Shown piece after piece: positions 13,801-24,720 of a DNA stretch of 64,000 bases (the stretch's first letter is position 1; each line of letters begins with the position of its first letter). The notes below the pieces were generated by a model that did no database searches, was not told the origin of the DNA, and saw nothing but the letters and a program-made list of their open reading frames with translations. This DNA is from Pampus argenteus (lineage: Eukaryota > Chordata > Actinopteri > Scombriformes > Stromateidae): contig CM072870.1 of NCBI GenBank assembly GCA_036937835.1, forward strand, positions 16,587,501 to 16,651,500. Reading direction: 5' to 3'. The position numbers were made by a program, and so were the translations under genes.

Positions 13801-15511
13801 GAATGACCCACATTGCCAGGGGCCTGGACTCAGATGGAGCATTGTTGATAGACATTGTAGTGAACGGACATATCCTGCAGCTGTCGTCACATGCCGACAT
13901 CAGCATCAAGGTACAGAAATGAACACTGTAAACAATTAAACTGTAGCAACAATTATTACATTTACATAAGCTAAAATATTCTAAAATTTCTTTTTAAAGG
14001 CTGCCTCACAAGTACTGTGTTAATTTCAGGACTACACAGAGGACTACATCCAGACAGGCCCAGGACAGCTGTACGCTTTGTCCACGCGCATGTTCAGCAT
14101 CGACAGAGAGAGTGTGCCCTACTCCTGGAACCACACAATCTCTTATGACCTGTCCAAAGGAAAGATGCCCTATCTGGTAGAGATGCTGCACGCCACAGCC
14201 ATCAGCGCTCACTACCACCCCCTGGAGGAGGTGTTAGAGTATAGCATCCAAGCTAGTATCTCCAAAGGTAAGAATACTTGCCTGTAAAAACTGACTGAAT
14301 GAAGGAATATTTTTATTTTGTGTGAGAGATGGACTGAAGCAATCTATTGATTTAGTATCACACTTTATATTTTTTGGGCTTTTTCCGTCTCCTGCATCTG
14401 TGATGTGTTTCTTTCAAGTAAAAGTAATTCAAATGAAAAGATTAAATGTTTACATGATTCCAGGTGATCGCAGTAATCAGTGTCCTCATGGCTTCACTTT
14501 GGTGTCTGCGGGGCCGTACTGTGCAGGTAAGCTTTATTACTATACTGATCCAGGCATAATGTGGTCGTCTATGGCTGGTTGATAAGAACGAAGCTCACAG
14601 AGCAGTTAATACATAGCAGAGCTTACGCGCTATAGGCTTTATTCCACTCTGATTGTGTTGATATATTGTTTATGTGCTGCAGATGAGAACGAGTGTGAGG
14701 TTGGGAACCCATGTTCTCATGCCTGTCACAACGCCATGGGCACCTACTATTGCTCTTGTCCCCGAGGCCTTACAATCTCAGCTGATGGAAGGACCTGTCA
14801 AGGTATCCAAGACTCACACACATATCTAGATAAGACCTGAAAAAATATTCACAGCTTCCCGATACATTAAATGATGTCCATTTATTTAGACATTGATGAG
14901 TGTTCGTTCGGTGGGAACGTGTGTCATGATGGACAGGACTGTGAGAACACTATTGGCTCATACCGCTGTGTCATGCGCTGCGGCCGCGGCTTCAGGAGAA
15001 CAGCTGATGGTCTCAGTTGCACAGGTACATCAAATCAGCCTTGAATTGTTAAAACATTTGTTGAGTGTTGCTGTCATGCCACTTTTTACAATTCTCTCCT
15101 TTATTGCCCAGATGTAAACGAGTGTCAGGAGTCCAATCCATGCAATCAACACTGTCTCAACACTATTGGTAGTTACCGCTGTGCCTGTGAGCCGGGCTTT
15201 CAACTCAGGAACCGACGCTGTATAGGTGAGACAGCTCCAAAAAGCTACGCATAATAACTGTTATTAATATTTTGAGCTACAGTATGTTAATAATTTCATT
15301 GCTTTGATCAGTGATCCTCTTCTTTTCAACCTAATGTCACCCCAGATATAAATGAGTGCAGACAGCGGGTTTGTCGATCAGATCAGCAGTGTAAAAATAC
15401 CCGTGGAGGTTACACCTGTATTGACTTGTGCCCCAATGGTATGACCAAAGGTGCCAATGGGACATGTGTAGGTCAGTATTCACCATCATATTGCATCTCT
15501 TAAAATACAAA

Positions 15512-15545
<34 letters not shown>

Positions 15546-17359
15546 GGTACGGACTGTAAGAGATTTTACTGACTTACTCCACACTCTGTTGCAGATATTG
15601 ATGAGTGCAGAGATGGCACCCATCAGTGCAGATACAACCAGATCTGTGAGAATACCAGAGGCAGCTACCACTGCACCTGTCCACGTGGCTACCGATCTCA
15701 GGGAGTGGGACGGCCCTGTGTCGGTACGTACATCCTTTATGTCTCTTATACATATGTTGAACACATTATGACATTCAAAGGGCTTTATTTGCAGTGATAA
15801 AGCAGGTGATACTTCTACTTTCTAGTGTGTAATTCTGTTTACGAGAGGATATTTGTCTAAGCATACAGTATGTCAAGTAGTTAAAATATTGGAAAGCTTT
15901 TCGGCCTTCTCTGTGCTTCACACTTTCCTTCAGCTCTCCTGCTTTTACCAGCATATTTCTCTCTCTGTTTCAGTGTCTTCTTCCTATAAAAAAATGCAAA
16001 TAATCTGCAATGTAGTTCAGACATCATATACTGCCTCTGCTTGCTTACATTACTAAACTTCTGCAATAGAAACTGCTGACTAACTTATAACTTATAAATG
16101 CAAAGACCCTTTTCTTTTTGCAGAGATGCACTGCATGGCATCGGGTTCTTTTAACATCTCTTTGTCTACAATGTCAGATAGGAGTAATTGAAAGGGTAAG
16201 AAAGGACTACAGAGAAGGGAAATAAATGGTTCCTCCTTTGACACTTGGACAATATAAAGACCAGCACCATCACCTCACATCTGTCACCCTCTTTTCCACT
16301 TCTGACTTTTTCCAAACTGTTACCTTCATGTTTGGATCTGGCTTTGTAATGGCATACATTCACGGTTCTGCCTGTGATATCATTAACATTGGACGTTGAT
16401 CTCTGTCTTTGTGAAATCTATACAGTGTTTGAATCTGTCATGAATTGGGTTTTGTACCTGATATCAAATATGAATTGCATTTGATATCATAGTGTGAACT
16501 AGACTCCGAATTTCAGTAATTTGAAGTAATTCTCTTCAAACTGGCATTTTTATTTGATATGAGAAATAATCTCATTCAAAATAGACAAATGTGTGAGAAG
16601 TCTCAATACATTTCTGTCTTAGGGACATGAAAATGTATTGCTGTACAGTGGGGTAATTGTCATATCCCCTTGTTCCCCCTCATCCTCATCTCCCTCCTCT
16701 ATTTTCATGGCCTGCACCTCCTCATTTCTTTCATTCGTATATCTCTTCTTATTTCATCCCTTCAAACATCACCTATTTTCCTTACTGCATTATTTCCTTC
16801 CATCCTCCTTTTCTACCCCTCGTTCTGTCTATTCCTGGTGCTGGTCTTTCTTTGTGCTGAGGGCAGATATAAATGAGTGTGAGCGGCTTCCTCAGCCCTG
16901 CGCCCACCAGTGCGTCAACACTCCCGGCAGCTTCAAGTGCACCTGCCCGCCAGGGCGATACCTGCTGGGGGATGGCAAATCCTGTGCTGGGCTGGAGCGG
17001 TTGCCGAGTTATGAGAGTTACTCATACAGCTATCGAACATCACAGTCCTCTCCTGAGCGCAACAACCCTCACCTCTACCACAACTTGGCCACTCAGAACT
17101 ACCACTCCTACATCACCACAACAAGGGGACGCATCAGGAGTCCTGGCCGCAGAGAAGCCCGCTTACATTCCTCACGGCACGGCTCCCCCACTTGTCAGGA
17201 TGGGTTTGTGTTCAGGGGTGGCCGCTGCTTAGGTAACTATGGAGGACAGGCAGGGTTGAGTAGGGAGAGGATGAAAGCTGCTAGCTGAGAAACTATCTCT
17301 CCTGAACACAGTGTGTCACTGCTGCTTGAATATGTCAGTATGTCTGTGTCATTCTGTGG

Positions 17360-17413
<54 letters not shown>

Positions 17414-18362
17414 CACCAACAGATATCAATGAGTGTGAGGTGAGGGATGCCTGCCAACATGAGTGTGTGAACACACCAGGGAGTCACAGGTGTCTCTGTC
17501 CTGGTGGTTACCACCTCATGACCAACGGCAAGACCTGTCAAGGTGAGAACGTCTGAGCTGAGTCCTCTCATCTATCCATCCATTATCATTACTTTTGCTA
17601 AACTTACGTGATTTTACGACATGGACATCCTACACAAGAGTAATACGATAAACTGTATCTACAGATATAGATGAGTGTCTGGAACAGAACATCCAGTGTG
17701 GAGTCAATCGGATGTGCTTCAACATGAGAGGAAGTTACCAGTGCATTGACACACCTTGTCCACCAAACTACCAGAGGGACCCAGCCACCGGGTAAATGTT
17801 AGCTGATTGGCAGCAACTCCCTTCAACCACATCAAACCTCTTTATTTGACAAGCTTTTGGCATTGTTGATTTTAATTGTATTGTATTGAGTGTGTTTATT
17901 AAGGGAGAATAATGCAGCCAGCAGCATTCATTTAGGCTCTTATATTACTATTTTAAACATTTATGCAGTTCTGAAATCTGATGTGTCCGTTGCAGGTTCT
18001 GCCTAAAAAACTGCCCACCGAATGACGTGGAGTGTGCACTGAGTCCTTACGCCTTGGAATACAAGCTGCTGTCTCTTCCCTTTGGCATCGCAGCCAACCA
18101 GGACCTCATCAGGCTGGTGGCTTACACACAGGACGGAGTGATGCACCCTAGAACCACTTTCCTAGTGGTGGATGAGGACGTCACATTACCTTTTGCCCTG
18201 CGAGATGAGAACCTGAAGGGAGTGCTCTTCACAACACAGGCACTACGAGAGCCCCGCACGTACCGCATGAAGGTCCGAGCCCTCTCCTTTAGTGAAGACG
18301 GAAGCATCGAGTACCAGACTACCTTCATCGTCTATATCGCCGTCTCTGCCTACCCCTACTGA
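1..18362 (+). CDS. hmcn1: Hemicentin-1, 3' part of gene (55 coding exons, 5' end outside window)
   Basis: Very large secreted extracellular-matrix protein of the fibulin family, involved in epithelial and basement-membrane adhesion; the zebrafish orthologue is needed for fin-fold integrity (established knowledge). Joining exons at GT-AG junctions gives one open frame from base 1 (frame CGC at 2-4, mid Ig domain) to TGA at 18360-18362. Domain order is Ig (one partial plus 19), six TSP1, G2F, eight EGF and a C-terminal module ending AVSAYPY, colinear with vertebrate HMCN1 as I know it. The TSP1 block and the Tyr/Arg-rich linker after the sixth EGF favour hmcn1 over hmcn2. Almost all introns are phase 1 between domains. 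The VWA domain and earlier Ig domains must lie upstream. No stop or frameshift was seen. Exon coordinates are in the domain-block entries below. Confidence 0.97.
5712..5748. repeat. TA microsatellite in hmcn1 intron
   Basis: Pure TA run of about 37 bp, about 30 bp downstream of the donor of the exon ending at 5681. Confidence 0.92.
10999..13161 (+). other. hmcn1: hmcn1 six thrombospondin type-1 repeats, one exon each
   Basis: Exons 10999-11169, 11279-11449, 11820-11990, 12154-12324, 12482-12652 and 12991-13161 are each exactly 171 bp (57 residues) and phase 1-1. Each begins with a G-x-W-x-x-W-x-x-W type segment (potential C-mannosylation sites), followed by C-S-x-(S/T)-C-x-x-G and R-x-R-x-C, and ends with C-P. 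This is the TSP1 fold with six cysteines. The equal lengths and phases show tandem exon duplication, but the repeats are well diverged from one another, so it is old. These modules probably mediate matrix or glycan contacts (inference). Confidence 0.96.
13185..13206. repeat. TG microsatellite in hmcn1 intron
   Basis: TG run of about 22 bp between the last TSP1 exon and the first G2F exon, well before the acceptor. Confidence 0.88.
13264..14267 (+). other. hmcn1: hmcn1 G2F (nidogen G2 beta-barrel) domain
   Basis: Exons 13264-13410, 13518-13655, 13789-13910 and 14030-14267. The first begins GGPQKARGSIIGNINDMEFG; later exons carry YWTTAQEVGEAVNGYTL and DYTEDYIQTGPGQLYALSTR. These are typical of the G2F beta-barrel shared by nidogens and hemicentins, which binds matrix partners such as perlecan in nidogen (family knowledge). 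Position between the TSP1 and EGF blocks matches vertebrate HMCN1. Confidence 0.95.
15520..15545. repeat. A26 homopolymer in hmcn1 intron
   Basis: Run of A residues between two EGF exons. There is no retrocopy body upstream of it and no target duplication was seen. Confidence 0.85.
17363..17412. repeat. TG microsatellite directly before an hmcn1 EGF exon
   Basis: A 50-bp TG run ends only 10 bases before the exon start at 17423; the acceptor is ACACCAACAG. It therefore replaces the usual polypyrimidine tract. Confidence 0.93.
17996..18362 (+). other. hmcn1: hmcn1 last coding exon, fibulin-type C-terminal module
   Basis: The exon begins with the split Gly codon and FCLKNCPPNDVECALSPYAL, and ends TTFIVYIAVSAYPY followed by TGA at 18360-18362. 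This is the fibulin/hemicentin C-terminal domain, about 120 residues, strongly conserved with vertebrate hemicentin-1. The acceptor at 17994-17995 (TGCAG) and the stop are unambiguous. Confidence 0.96.
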
Positions 18363-18997
18363 GAGCACTTTAAATGACGCGAGACGAAAAGGTGCAGGGA
18401 TATAAGTTGTGTCCACCACATGTGGCACCACTGAGATATGTGAGCGAATGCGTGTGGTTTGGAAAGTCAGCCGCATCAGTAAATAGACTGAAAAAAAAGA
18501 AAAAAGACATGTTCAGAGTGTGAGAGAGAGAGAGGCCAGTAAGTGCTTACAGCACTGTAGACAGAAGTACATTTAAAGTGGATTAAAGCACAGGCCACTG
18601 GTAAACTTGACAGAAAAAATGGCTATTTATTGGCTCTAATTCATGGTATCCTCACCTAAGTCTGTCCGGACTCTGTTATCCCAAATGCTTGATATTTTGT
18701 CTCGTCATTTTTTCCCATCCTATCAGATTAATTTATACGTCAGAAAGATTTGACTCCTCAAGCAGAAAAAACATCCACCACTGAAAGTAAGATACTCATA
18801 CCAACACTAAAACAAATCTTAGCTAGCCATTTATTTACATCTACCTATTATTAACTTATTGGGAAGTGCTTGAACGTGCAAAATGGGCAGCTCCCACCTT
18901 TTGTTTAGACCTTGTGTAATCAGTCACCAAAGTGGAGTTGTGACTGTACAGATGTGCTCATTTTGGCGATAGAAAACGTTTTTTATATTATTATTAT

Positions 18998-19170
18998 TAT
19001 TTTGGCATTTTTGCCTTTATTGGACAGTGAAGAGGCAGACAGGAAACCAGAGAGAGAGAGAGATGGGTATGACAAGCAAGAAAGGTCCCTGGCTGGAATT
19101 GAACCAGGGATGTTGCCGTTATGTGAAATGAGTCACATGTACATCCTCAGGTAGTGACCCATCATACCCA
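18998..19170 (-). repeat. tRNA-related (SINE-like) dispersed repeat copy
   Basis: The segment from TTTGGCATTTTTGCCTTTATT through a GAGA tract to an ATTGAACCAGGG motif (about 19098-19109) resembles a dispersed teleost repeat that I recognise from memory. Read on the minus strand it has a B-box-like GGTTCAATTCC, so a tRNA-derived promoter is likely. No A box was confirmed and the boundaries are approximate. Confidence 0.5.
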
Positions 19171-19341
19171 CATGCGCATCAGATAGGAAACCCTGAATTT
19201 TGTTACACTGATAACATCACCAATGTGCCATAATGCTCCATCTAATAGTTAATACCAAGATGTATTTTATTTTTATGACTTGTACATAAGTGTTTTTCTC
19301 ATAATGTATTGCTATACTGTACTTATTTTATCCTTTTTTGT

Positions 19342-19347
19342 AATAAA
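19342..19347 (+). promoter_or_regulatory. Candidate polyadenylation signal of hmcn1 (AATAAA)
   Basis: This AATAAA lies about 980 bp after the hmcn1 stop codon, in AT-rich sequence. Only about 100 bp further on, a reverse-strand signal begins the arpc5 side. Confidence 0.55.
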
Positions 19348-19429
19348 AATGTAATAACGTATACAATGGACAAAAAAAGGTTAACATCAATATGTGTCAC
19401 TTGACCAAGAAGAAAAATCATGGCAAAGT

Positions 19430-21432
19430 TACGATCAGCATTCATACCATTTATTTATTTTTTGTCAAAAAAGCACATAAAACATAAAAAAGGAATATTT
19501 GAATAAGGCAGTTTTGTACATCAGTTTGTTGCGTTCCCTCATCTTCTTGCCTTTGGCTAGAAAAGCATCTCAGACTAGAAATACATGTAGCGGGAGAAGA
19601 AATCAGGCCGCTCTCCTTTTTGTTCTCATGTAAAACTAGCCAACACTGCATTAGAAAATGTATCTAATGTCCAGATGCATCATCACTGATGACAATATTT
19701 AAACATGAAAAGCCCATGTCTAAATATAAACTGGTGGAAATTGCGATGATGCTTTTATGTTTTTATAAAAAAAGCAACATCTCCACCTTCACTCAGTGCT
19801 CGACTGGGGGAAAAAAAAGCAGGAACCAACATTATGCTGTAACTGAATTCCTCTTATCACTATCTCTACATAAGAAGCACAGCTAGAACTGAACTGTAAC
19901 ACTTTGCTTTTAAGCTCATTAATACTGTAAATTGTTAAAACCCCACAACTTTGTCTTTGAAAGTCATCTCTAATGCACAAGAGCAACTAAATTATCAACT
20001 ACATCAGTCCCATAAAAGCAAAATAAAGAATTTTGGCAACAGACACAATCTACCTCATAAGGCAGACTAAACCTTTTCCTCCTTATTCTATAAACCGTAT
20101 GGGAAATCTAAATGTATGTTGTCCTACTGCAAGAAGGATTTGTTTCAATGCATGTGCAGAAATTTCACCTCAGATTCAATACAAAAAAAGTCACTTTTTT
20201 TTTCCAGAAGAGACACCAAACATGTACAAAAGACTGGTATGAAATGCTTGAGAGGATACTTAAAATCTCAAAAATGGGATCATGCAAACTATATATTTTA
20301 TCATCCACTGATAGTCCATCTCCATTTACATATAGACCGAATATTTATTATCTAATCTTGGTCTCTTGTTTATTTTGTCAAACATCTCAGCCATGTTATC
20401 TGTCTTTGACCCTGAGGCAAAGAAAGTTATGATTGCTATAAAACAATAACAAAAAATAAAATGGATAATCCTAGATTATTTTTCTGTTAAATACCAAAAT
20501 TAAGAAGAAAAAAAAAAAAAAGAATCTGAGAAAGTACTATCAGGGGGTCATTTTCCTGAAAATACTGAGAAAAAAGTGCAGCTCCTATAAACAGTACCAG
20601 CAGAGCCACATAATGCCCTGTACAGCAGAGAAGGGTGCATGAGAAAGCCCAAGACAGAGAGAGACATAAACAGGATGTGAGGAATAGTAAAGTGGGATTA
20701 ATATGAGTGGTAGTGGAGCTGCATCGTGGGTAATAATCCTTAACTGGGGCAGCAGGCAGCTTGAAAAGGATGGATGGATGGATAAAAGACACTACCGCCC
20801 CTTTCTGCTCTCTAGGGTAAATCCACCACCCTCCATCTGTGACTGTGCTTTTCAGGAGACTCCCGCTGTTAAAGTGTTATCGGGAGACACAATGACAGGA
20901 TTTACTGAGAGAGAATCAGACTGTATTCTATCAGGAAGCCTCTTCTCAGCACATCAGCGGCGGAAACATAAGACAACAACAAATACTGAGCGAGTTTTCC
21001 TGAGAGAAACAAAGCGGAAAATCTGTGTTATAGTGAATACTAAATGTCATGCCCTGTTGTTCATACGAGCTGTAGGTACTGTGTATAGCATGAGCACATT
21101 ACTGTATTGGGAAAGACGTAGAGATCAGGGAAGCAGCACAGATGCATGTGGTGTGAAGTTCTCTGTAGCACCCTGTGAGGAATACAATTTAGTAGGATGA
21201 GATCATGCAAGGGAAGAAACAAGAAACGTGTTGTTTTTAACCTAATGTGACCCAGATTAGTGTAGCGTTGAAGGCAAGACTAACAGGATCTCCTTGGGTT
21301 AAAAATCTATTTTTTTCTTTTCTTCCCTCTGCCATCTGTTAGACAACATGTACAGTGCAGTGCACCCCTTGTATCTGTTAGTGATGTGGAGTGAACTGTT
21401 CCTTTGTTCTTTGTTTTCTTGGTTGTTTTTTT
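19430..21432 (-). other. arpc5 3' UTR / convergent interval
   Basis: About 2 kb with no convincing coding region between the convergent hmcn1 and arpc5 genes. It contains an A-rich stretch at about 20505-20521 and a GGATGGATGGATGG mini-repeat near 20769-20782. It is probably arpc5 3' UTR in whole or part, judging from minus-strand AATAAA signals. Confidence 0.45.
19450..19455 (-). promoter_or_regulatory. Candidate distal polyadenylation signal of arpc5 (AATAAA on minus strand)
   Basis: TTTATT on the plus strand at 19450-19455 reads AATAAA on the minus strand. Nearer candidates for arpc5 are at 20369-20374 and 20344-20349, so the true 3' end could be about 1 kb or 2 kb past the stop. Confidence 0.4.
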
Positions 21433-23556
21433 TTAGACCGTCTTCCTCGCTGTAAGTACCCTGACGATGCTTCCTACTCCTCCAGCTGCGAGTGCCTGAG
21501 AACACAGAGGACAAATAATGTCAGGCTGGGTTTTTTTTAGGGCTTAAAATGAGTCTCAGTGAAGCTGTAGTTGCCTGTTTGTATTCAGAGTTATGGAATC
21601 TGTTATGGCTCTGACATCTGTGGCCACATCTTTTTAAGACCAATCATATTATTTTTGTTGCCCCTGAATTTAAAAACAAAACAAAACATCTCTCTACCTT
21701 TTCGTGCCACTGCAGTAGGACGGCACTGCTGTTCTCCGACGGCCTCTCGAAGCCTTTGTAGATATATTTCATCAGCAGGTCTACGCCGTTCTTGTCGAGT
21801 GACTGCACCCCTTTCTCAATGTCACTGCTCTTAAAGGCGCTGAGCACCTTCAGCACCAGACCCTCCGCACGATCCTGGGAAGACACAGCAAGACAGAAAA
21901 CCTCTAAATCTCCGCCAACACCTCAGATTCTGCACGTCAAAATGATGCAATTTGCATTATTAGATAGTGTTATGTATAAAATGACCAAGATTTCCTGAGC
22001 ACAGTCAGTCAACAGCTTGACTGCATATGCAGAGAACGCTTTTTTTCGCTTGACAAAAGGCTCAAGTTAGGAAAGTAACTTAAGTCATTATTCAAAAATC
22101 CAAATGCCTACAAAGTGATGTATCAAAAAAAATGGTTGAAGCATCAGCAGGTCAACAGAGAAAACTAAACTCACCTTGACATTCTGGTTCTTTGTGTTGA
22201 GTGGTGGGTTCTTCAGAACTGCATGTAAAGCCTCCATGAGATTTCCTGTGCAGTGAAGGTTAAGGATGCAACACAGCAAAGCAAAGCCAGATCCTGATCA
22301 CAATCTTTTGAAAACACTGAATATTGACCACTTTGCCTTTATATGAGCATCCAAATGACTGCCTACACTTTTTAAAGTGTCCCATCATGCTTATGTTTTA
22401 TCAACCATTCTTATATTTCCTGTCCATACTTATTGACACATGTAAGAATTGGGGGACAAACTCCACAGTCCTTGTTACGTGAACAAATGCATTCATCAAA
22501 TGCAAATATAATATGAGGCTTCAGCAGTCTGAGTTCGACATACCAAGTGGGAATCTCTCTGAGTTTTTAGTACAAAAAGTCCCTGTTTATGCATCCCCAA
22601 ACAGTGTTTCCCTTCTGAGGCACAGTGGTGGGTAAGTAGCACAAAGAGTGAACTCATTTTATACTCAAAAGACTTTGAAGGATACACACTCGATGTTATG
22701 TATTAAAAGTAAAAGTAGTGGTTTGTTCCCTCTGACTGATATATTATTATACATGACATCATTACATTAATAATACTGAAGCATCAGTGTTAGAGCAGCA
22801 TGTTACTGTTGTAGTCTTTATCTGAACAGTAACAAAAAGCTGCCAAATGAATGTGTTGGAGTTGAAGCCTCAAAATAGTACTGGAGGTTGAGGGAGGTTA
22901 CTGCCTTATTTAATGAGGAAGTGCTGCACTTTCATGCCTTATAAGGCCTAGAAGACTAAAACTAGCTGCTGACTTTACAACAACACAGCAAAACCAACTC
23001 TGCAGATATGTATATACCCCAGATTAAATTCATGCACTACAGATACAGAAACTTACAACAACTACCCTGCAGAACCACAATACAGTTGCACGACTCATCA
23101 AAGCTATTTTCATCAAATTTCCTCAATTCCCTGTGAGATGACTTTTATATAGTCAGTTATATAAATGTAAAGTAGCTTGCAAGTGTAATAATTACACAGA
23201 CATCCTGTTCAGTCTTGGAGCAGAAATCCCTGGAATGTGACTGTCAGGCAAGTCTGGACAGTGACTGGCCTTCCTGCAAAACGCCCATTCATACAGTTTA
23301 CAGCAGCAAACACACACTTACGGGAAGACGTGTTTGTTTTAAGATTAAATCGTAGCCCTGCCAACATACCATCTCTCTGCCATCATGTCCTGCCTATCTG
23401 ATCATGTAAAGGATATTGTCTGATGAGGGAGTCCACCTCTGCCTCGTCAGGACCCAGCTGGTTTTCTCCTCCGTCCTCCTCGTCCACAAATTTGTTCTCG
23501 TCGTACTCGTCCACGTCCACTCGCCTGAAGCGGGCGGACACGGTGTTTTTCGACAT
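21433..23556 (-). CDS. arpc5: Actin-related protein 2/3 complex subunit 5 (p16-Arc)
   Basis: Smallest subunit of the seven-protein Arp2/3 complex, which nucleates branched actin filaments in the cytoplasm. Coding exons in transcription order: 23556-23417 (MSKNTVSARFRRVDVDEYDE...), 22247-22175 (GNLMEALHAVLKNPP...), 21874-21698 (DRAEGLVLKVLSAF...) and 21495-21433 (ALAAGGVGSIVRVLTARKTV, stop TTA on plus). The total is 453 bp, 150 aa; the human protein is 151 aa. The acidic N-terminus and LLQWHEK segment distinguish ARPC5 well; ARPC5L is less similar at the N-terminus. Intron 1 is not GT-AG: it begins ATATCCTTTAC and ends CAC, and restores the Q-G junction expected for the family (see findings). 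The in-frame upstream ATG at 23602-23604 is judged to be UTR because MSKNTVS is the conserved start. Confidence 0.96.
22248..23416 (-). other. U12-type AT-AC intron (arpc5 intron 1)
   Basis: Minus strand 5' splice site is ACA|ATATCCTTT, matching the U12 AT-AC consensus. Just before the 3' splice site there is TCCTTAAC, a canonical U12 branch-point motif, at about 22258-22265, then CACTGCAC|AGGAAAT. Splicing at these sites joins CA|A to give Gln and then GNLMEAL, the exact family sequence. No GT donor near the exon end gives this frame. Confidence 0.9.
22620..22935. repeat. Percomorph AAGTAAAAGTA-type dispersed repeat (within arpc5 intron 1)
   Basis: CAGTGGTGGGTAAGTAG followed by AAAAGTAAAAGTAGT, TATATTATTATACATGA, a CATTAATAAT segment and GCAGCATGTTACTGTTGTAG is the hallmark order of a repeat I remember as abundant in percomorph genomes. 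A second copy in the opposite orientation lies near 62745-62935. The boundaries are approximate. Confidence 0.5.
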
Positions 23557-24648
23557 TTTCTTCTTATTTGGACCTAAAAAAAATAGACAACAGTTGAAGC
23601 TCAAGCCCGGCCTGTGTTTTTTCTATGCAGAGATGTCTCTTTGATACGGCGGCTGTCTGTCAGCAGGCTGGTAGCTTCCTGACTTCCTCTGCTTCTTTCC
23701 TCTGTGTTTTTTGTTTTTTGCTTCCGCGTACTCATTATCGCCCCTGGTGGCTAAAATGTGCATTTTACTGTCTGTAATTCACATCTGAGCCAATAGAGGA
23801 CGATCACACATAAGAGACATAAGAGCAGCCTAACAATTCATAATTCAAGCCACCATAAGAACATATAAAAACATATTTATTCACATATTTTTCATCAATT
23901 TAACTGTTCAATTATACCATTATACTATTACTAAATGTCTGTGGTCTAAATGTTTTATTTCCAACACGTATTATCTGTTTTATATTGTTGTTGTTATGTT
24001 TTAATGATGTTGGGTATTTCATTAAATTTTTCCATTTTGTATTATTTTTAATTTTATTTTTTTATTGTCCTGGAATATTCTTTAATCCTGGTTCAACCAT
24101 GTACGGTAAATTGATTAATTTTAAGTTAAAGTTTATTATCATTTTTGTACACAGCCAGTTCTGTGAAAATATTATTACATCCCAGTTATTTCGGTCTAAT
24201 TTTAATAAGTTTAGTCTAAAAAATATTAAGCCATTAAACAACATCAGACAGTATGACATATTTGTAATTTTTTGGTTGAGAGTCAATGGCAGCTTTAACT
24301 CTAATTTTAAATTTCATCTGCAATCACAGAATTTTTTTTTTTTATTATTCATTGTTATATATAAAAATTAAATATTTTTGTATTTAGGATGATTTGATAA
24401 ATGATGTATTTGCACATCAAATAGTTCTGGTGGATGAAGTATTGAGTATTATTTCTTACTGTATTATTAATATGATCCTATTGATTGTATAACCATATAT
24501 GTACATACATGTAAAAAACTAATCCAATCAAAGGATGCAGTATCATTGTTTGTGATAGTCAAATTATTCCATACTGTACATTAAAACCATGTTGCAATAT
24601 AAGAACAGAGAAATAGTTCTGACTTCAGTTTATTCTAAAAAACCTTTT

Positions 24649-24650
<2 letters not shown>

Positions 24651-24691
<41 letters not shown>

Positions 24692-24720
24692 CGTGCGTGC
24701 ATGTGTGTGTGTGTGCGCGC
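24651..24720. repeat. GT/GC dinucleotide microsatellite
   Basis: About 70 bp of alternating GT with GCGT and terminal GCGC interruptions; potential Z-DNA-forming purine-pyrimidine tract. Confidence 0.9.

Larger units (their letters stand above)
14464..17791 (+). other. hmcn1: hmcn1 EGF-like modules (partial module plus eight EGF exons)
   Basis: Exons 14464-14526 (half-module DRSNQCPHGF..PYCA), 14683-14802, 14890-15024, 15112-15225, 15346-15471, 15595-15723, 16867-17232, 17423-17542 and 17665-17791. Most EGF exons start with D-(I/V/E)-(D/N)-E-C, the calcium-binding signature. Exon 16867-17232 is unusually long (366 bp). After its EGF module it has a Tyr/Ser/Arg-rich linker of about 70 residues (CAGLERLPSYES...) and then a short Cys-containing stretch (CQDGFVFRGGRC). 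The same kind of linker exists in human HMCN1. The intron before that exon is the longest in this block (15724-16866); I see no gene in it. Confidence 0.95.
18363..19365 (+). other. hmcn1 3' UTR (estimated extent)
   Basis: Non-coding sequence after the hmcn1 stop, containing no other gene. It runs to a canonical AATAAA at 19342-19347. A GA-rich stretch lies at about 18520-18533. A SINE-like repeat sits inside the UTR at about 18998-19170. The cleavage site is inferred from the signal only. Confidence 0.6.

Noticed and set aside
15520..15545. Poly-A tail of a processed pseudogene
   Set aside because: No retrocopy body precedes it and no target-site duplication was seen; simple A run in an intron.
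16638..16866. Open frame upstream of the long EGF exon, possibly an extra N-terminal exon
   Set aside because: Low-complexity Ser/Phe/Pro coding from a pyrimidine-rich intron ending in the GGGCAG acceptor; no family homology.
23602..23604. Upstream in-frame ATG as the arpc5 start
   Set aside because: It would add a non-conserved 16-residue extension; MSKNTVS at 23556 is the family N-terminus.
23985..24371. 128-codon open frame in AT-rich DNA
   Set aside because: Phe/Asn/Lys-rich translation, typical of chance reading in AT-rich sequence, with no motif or splice support.
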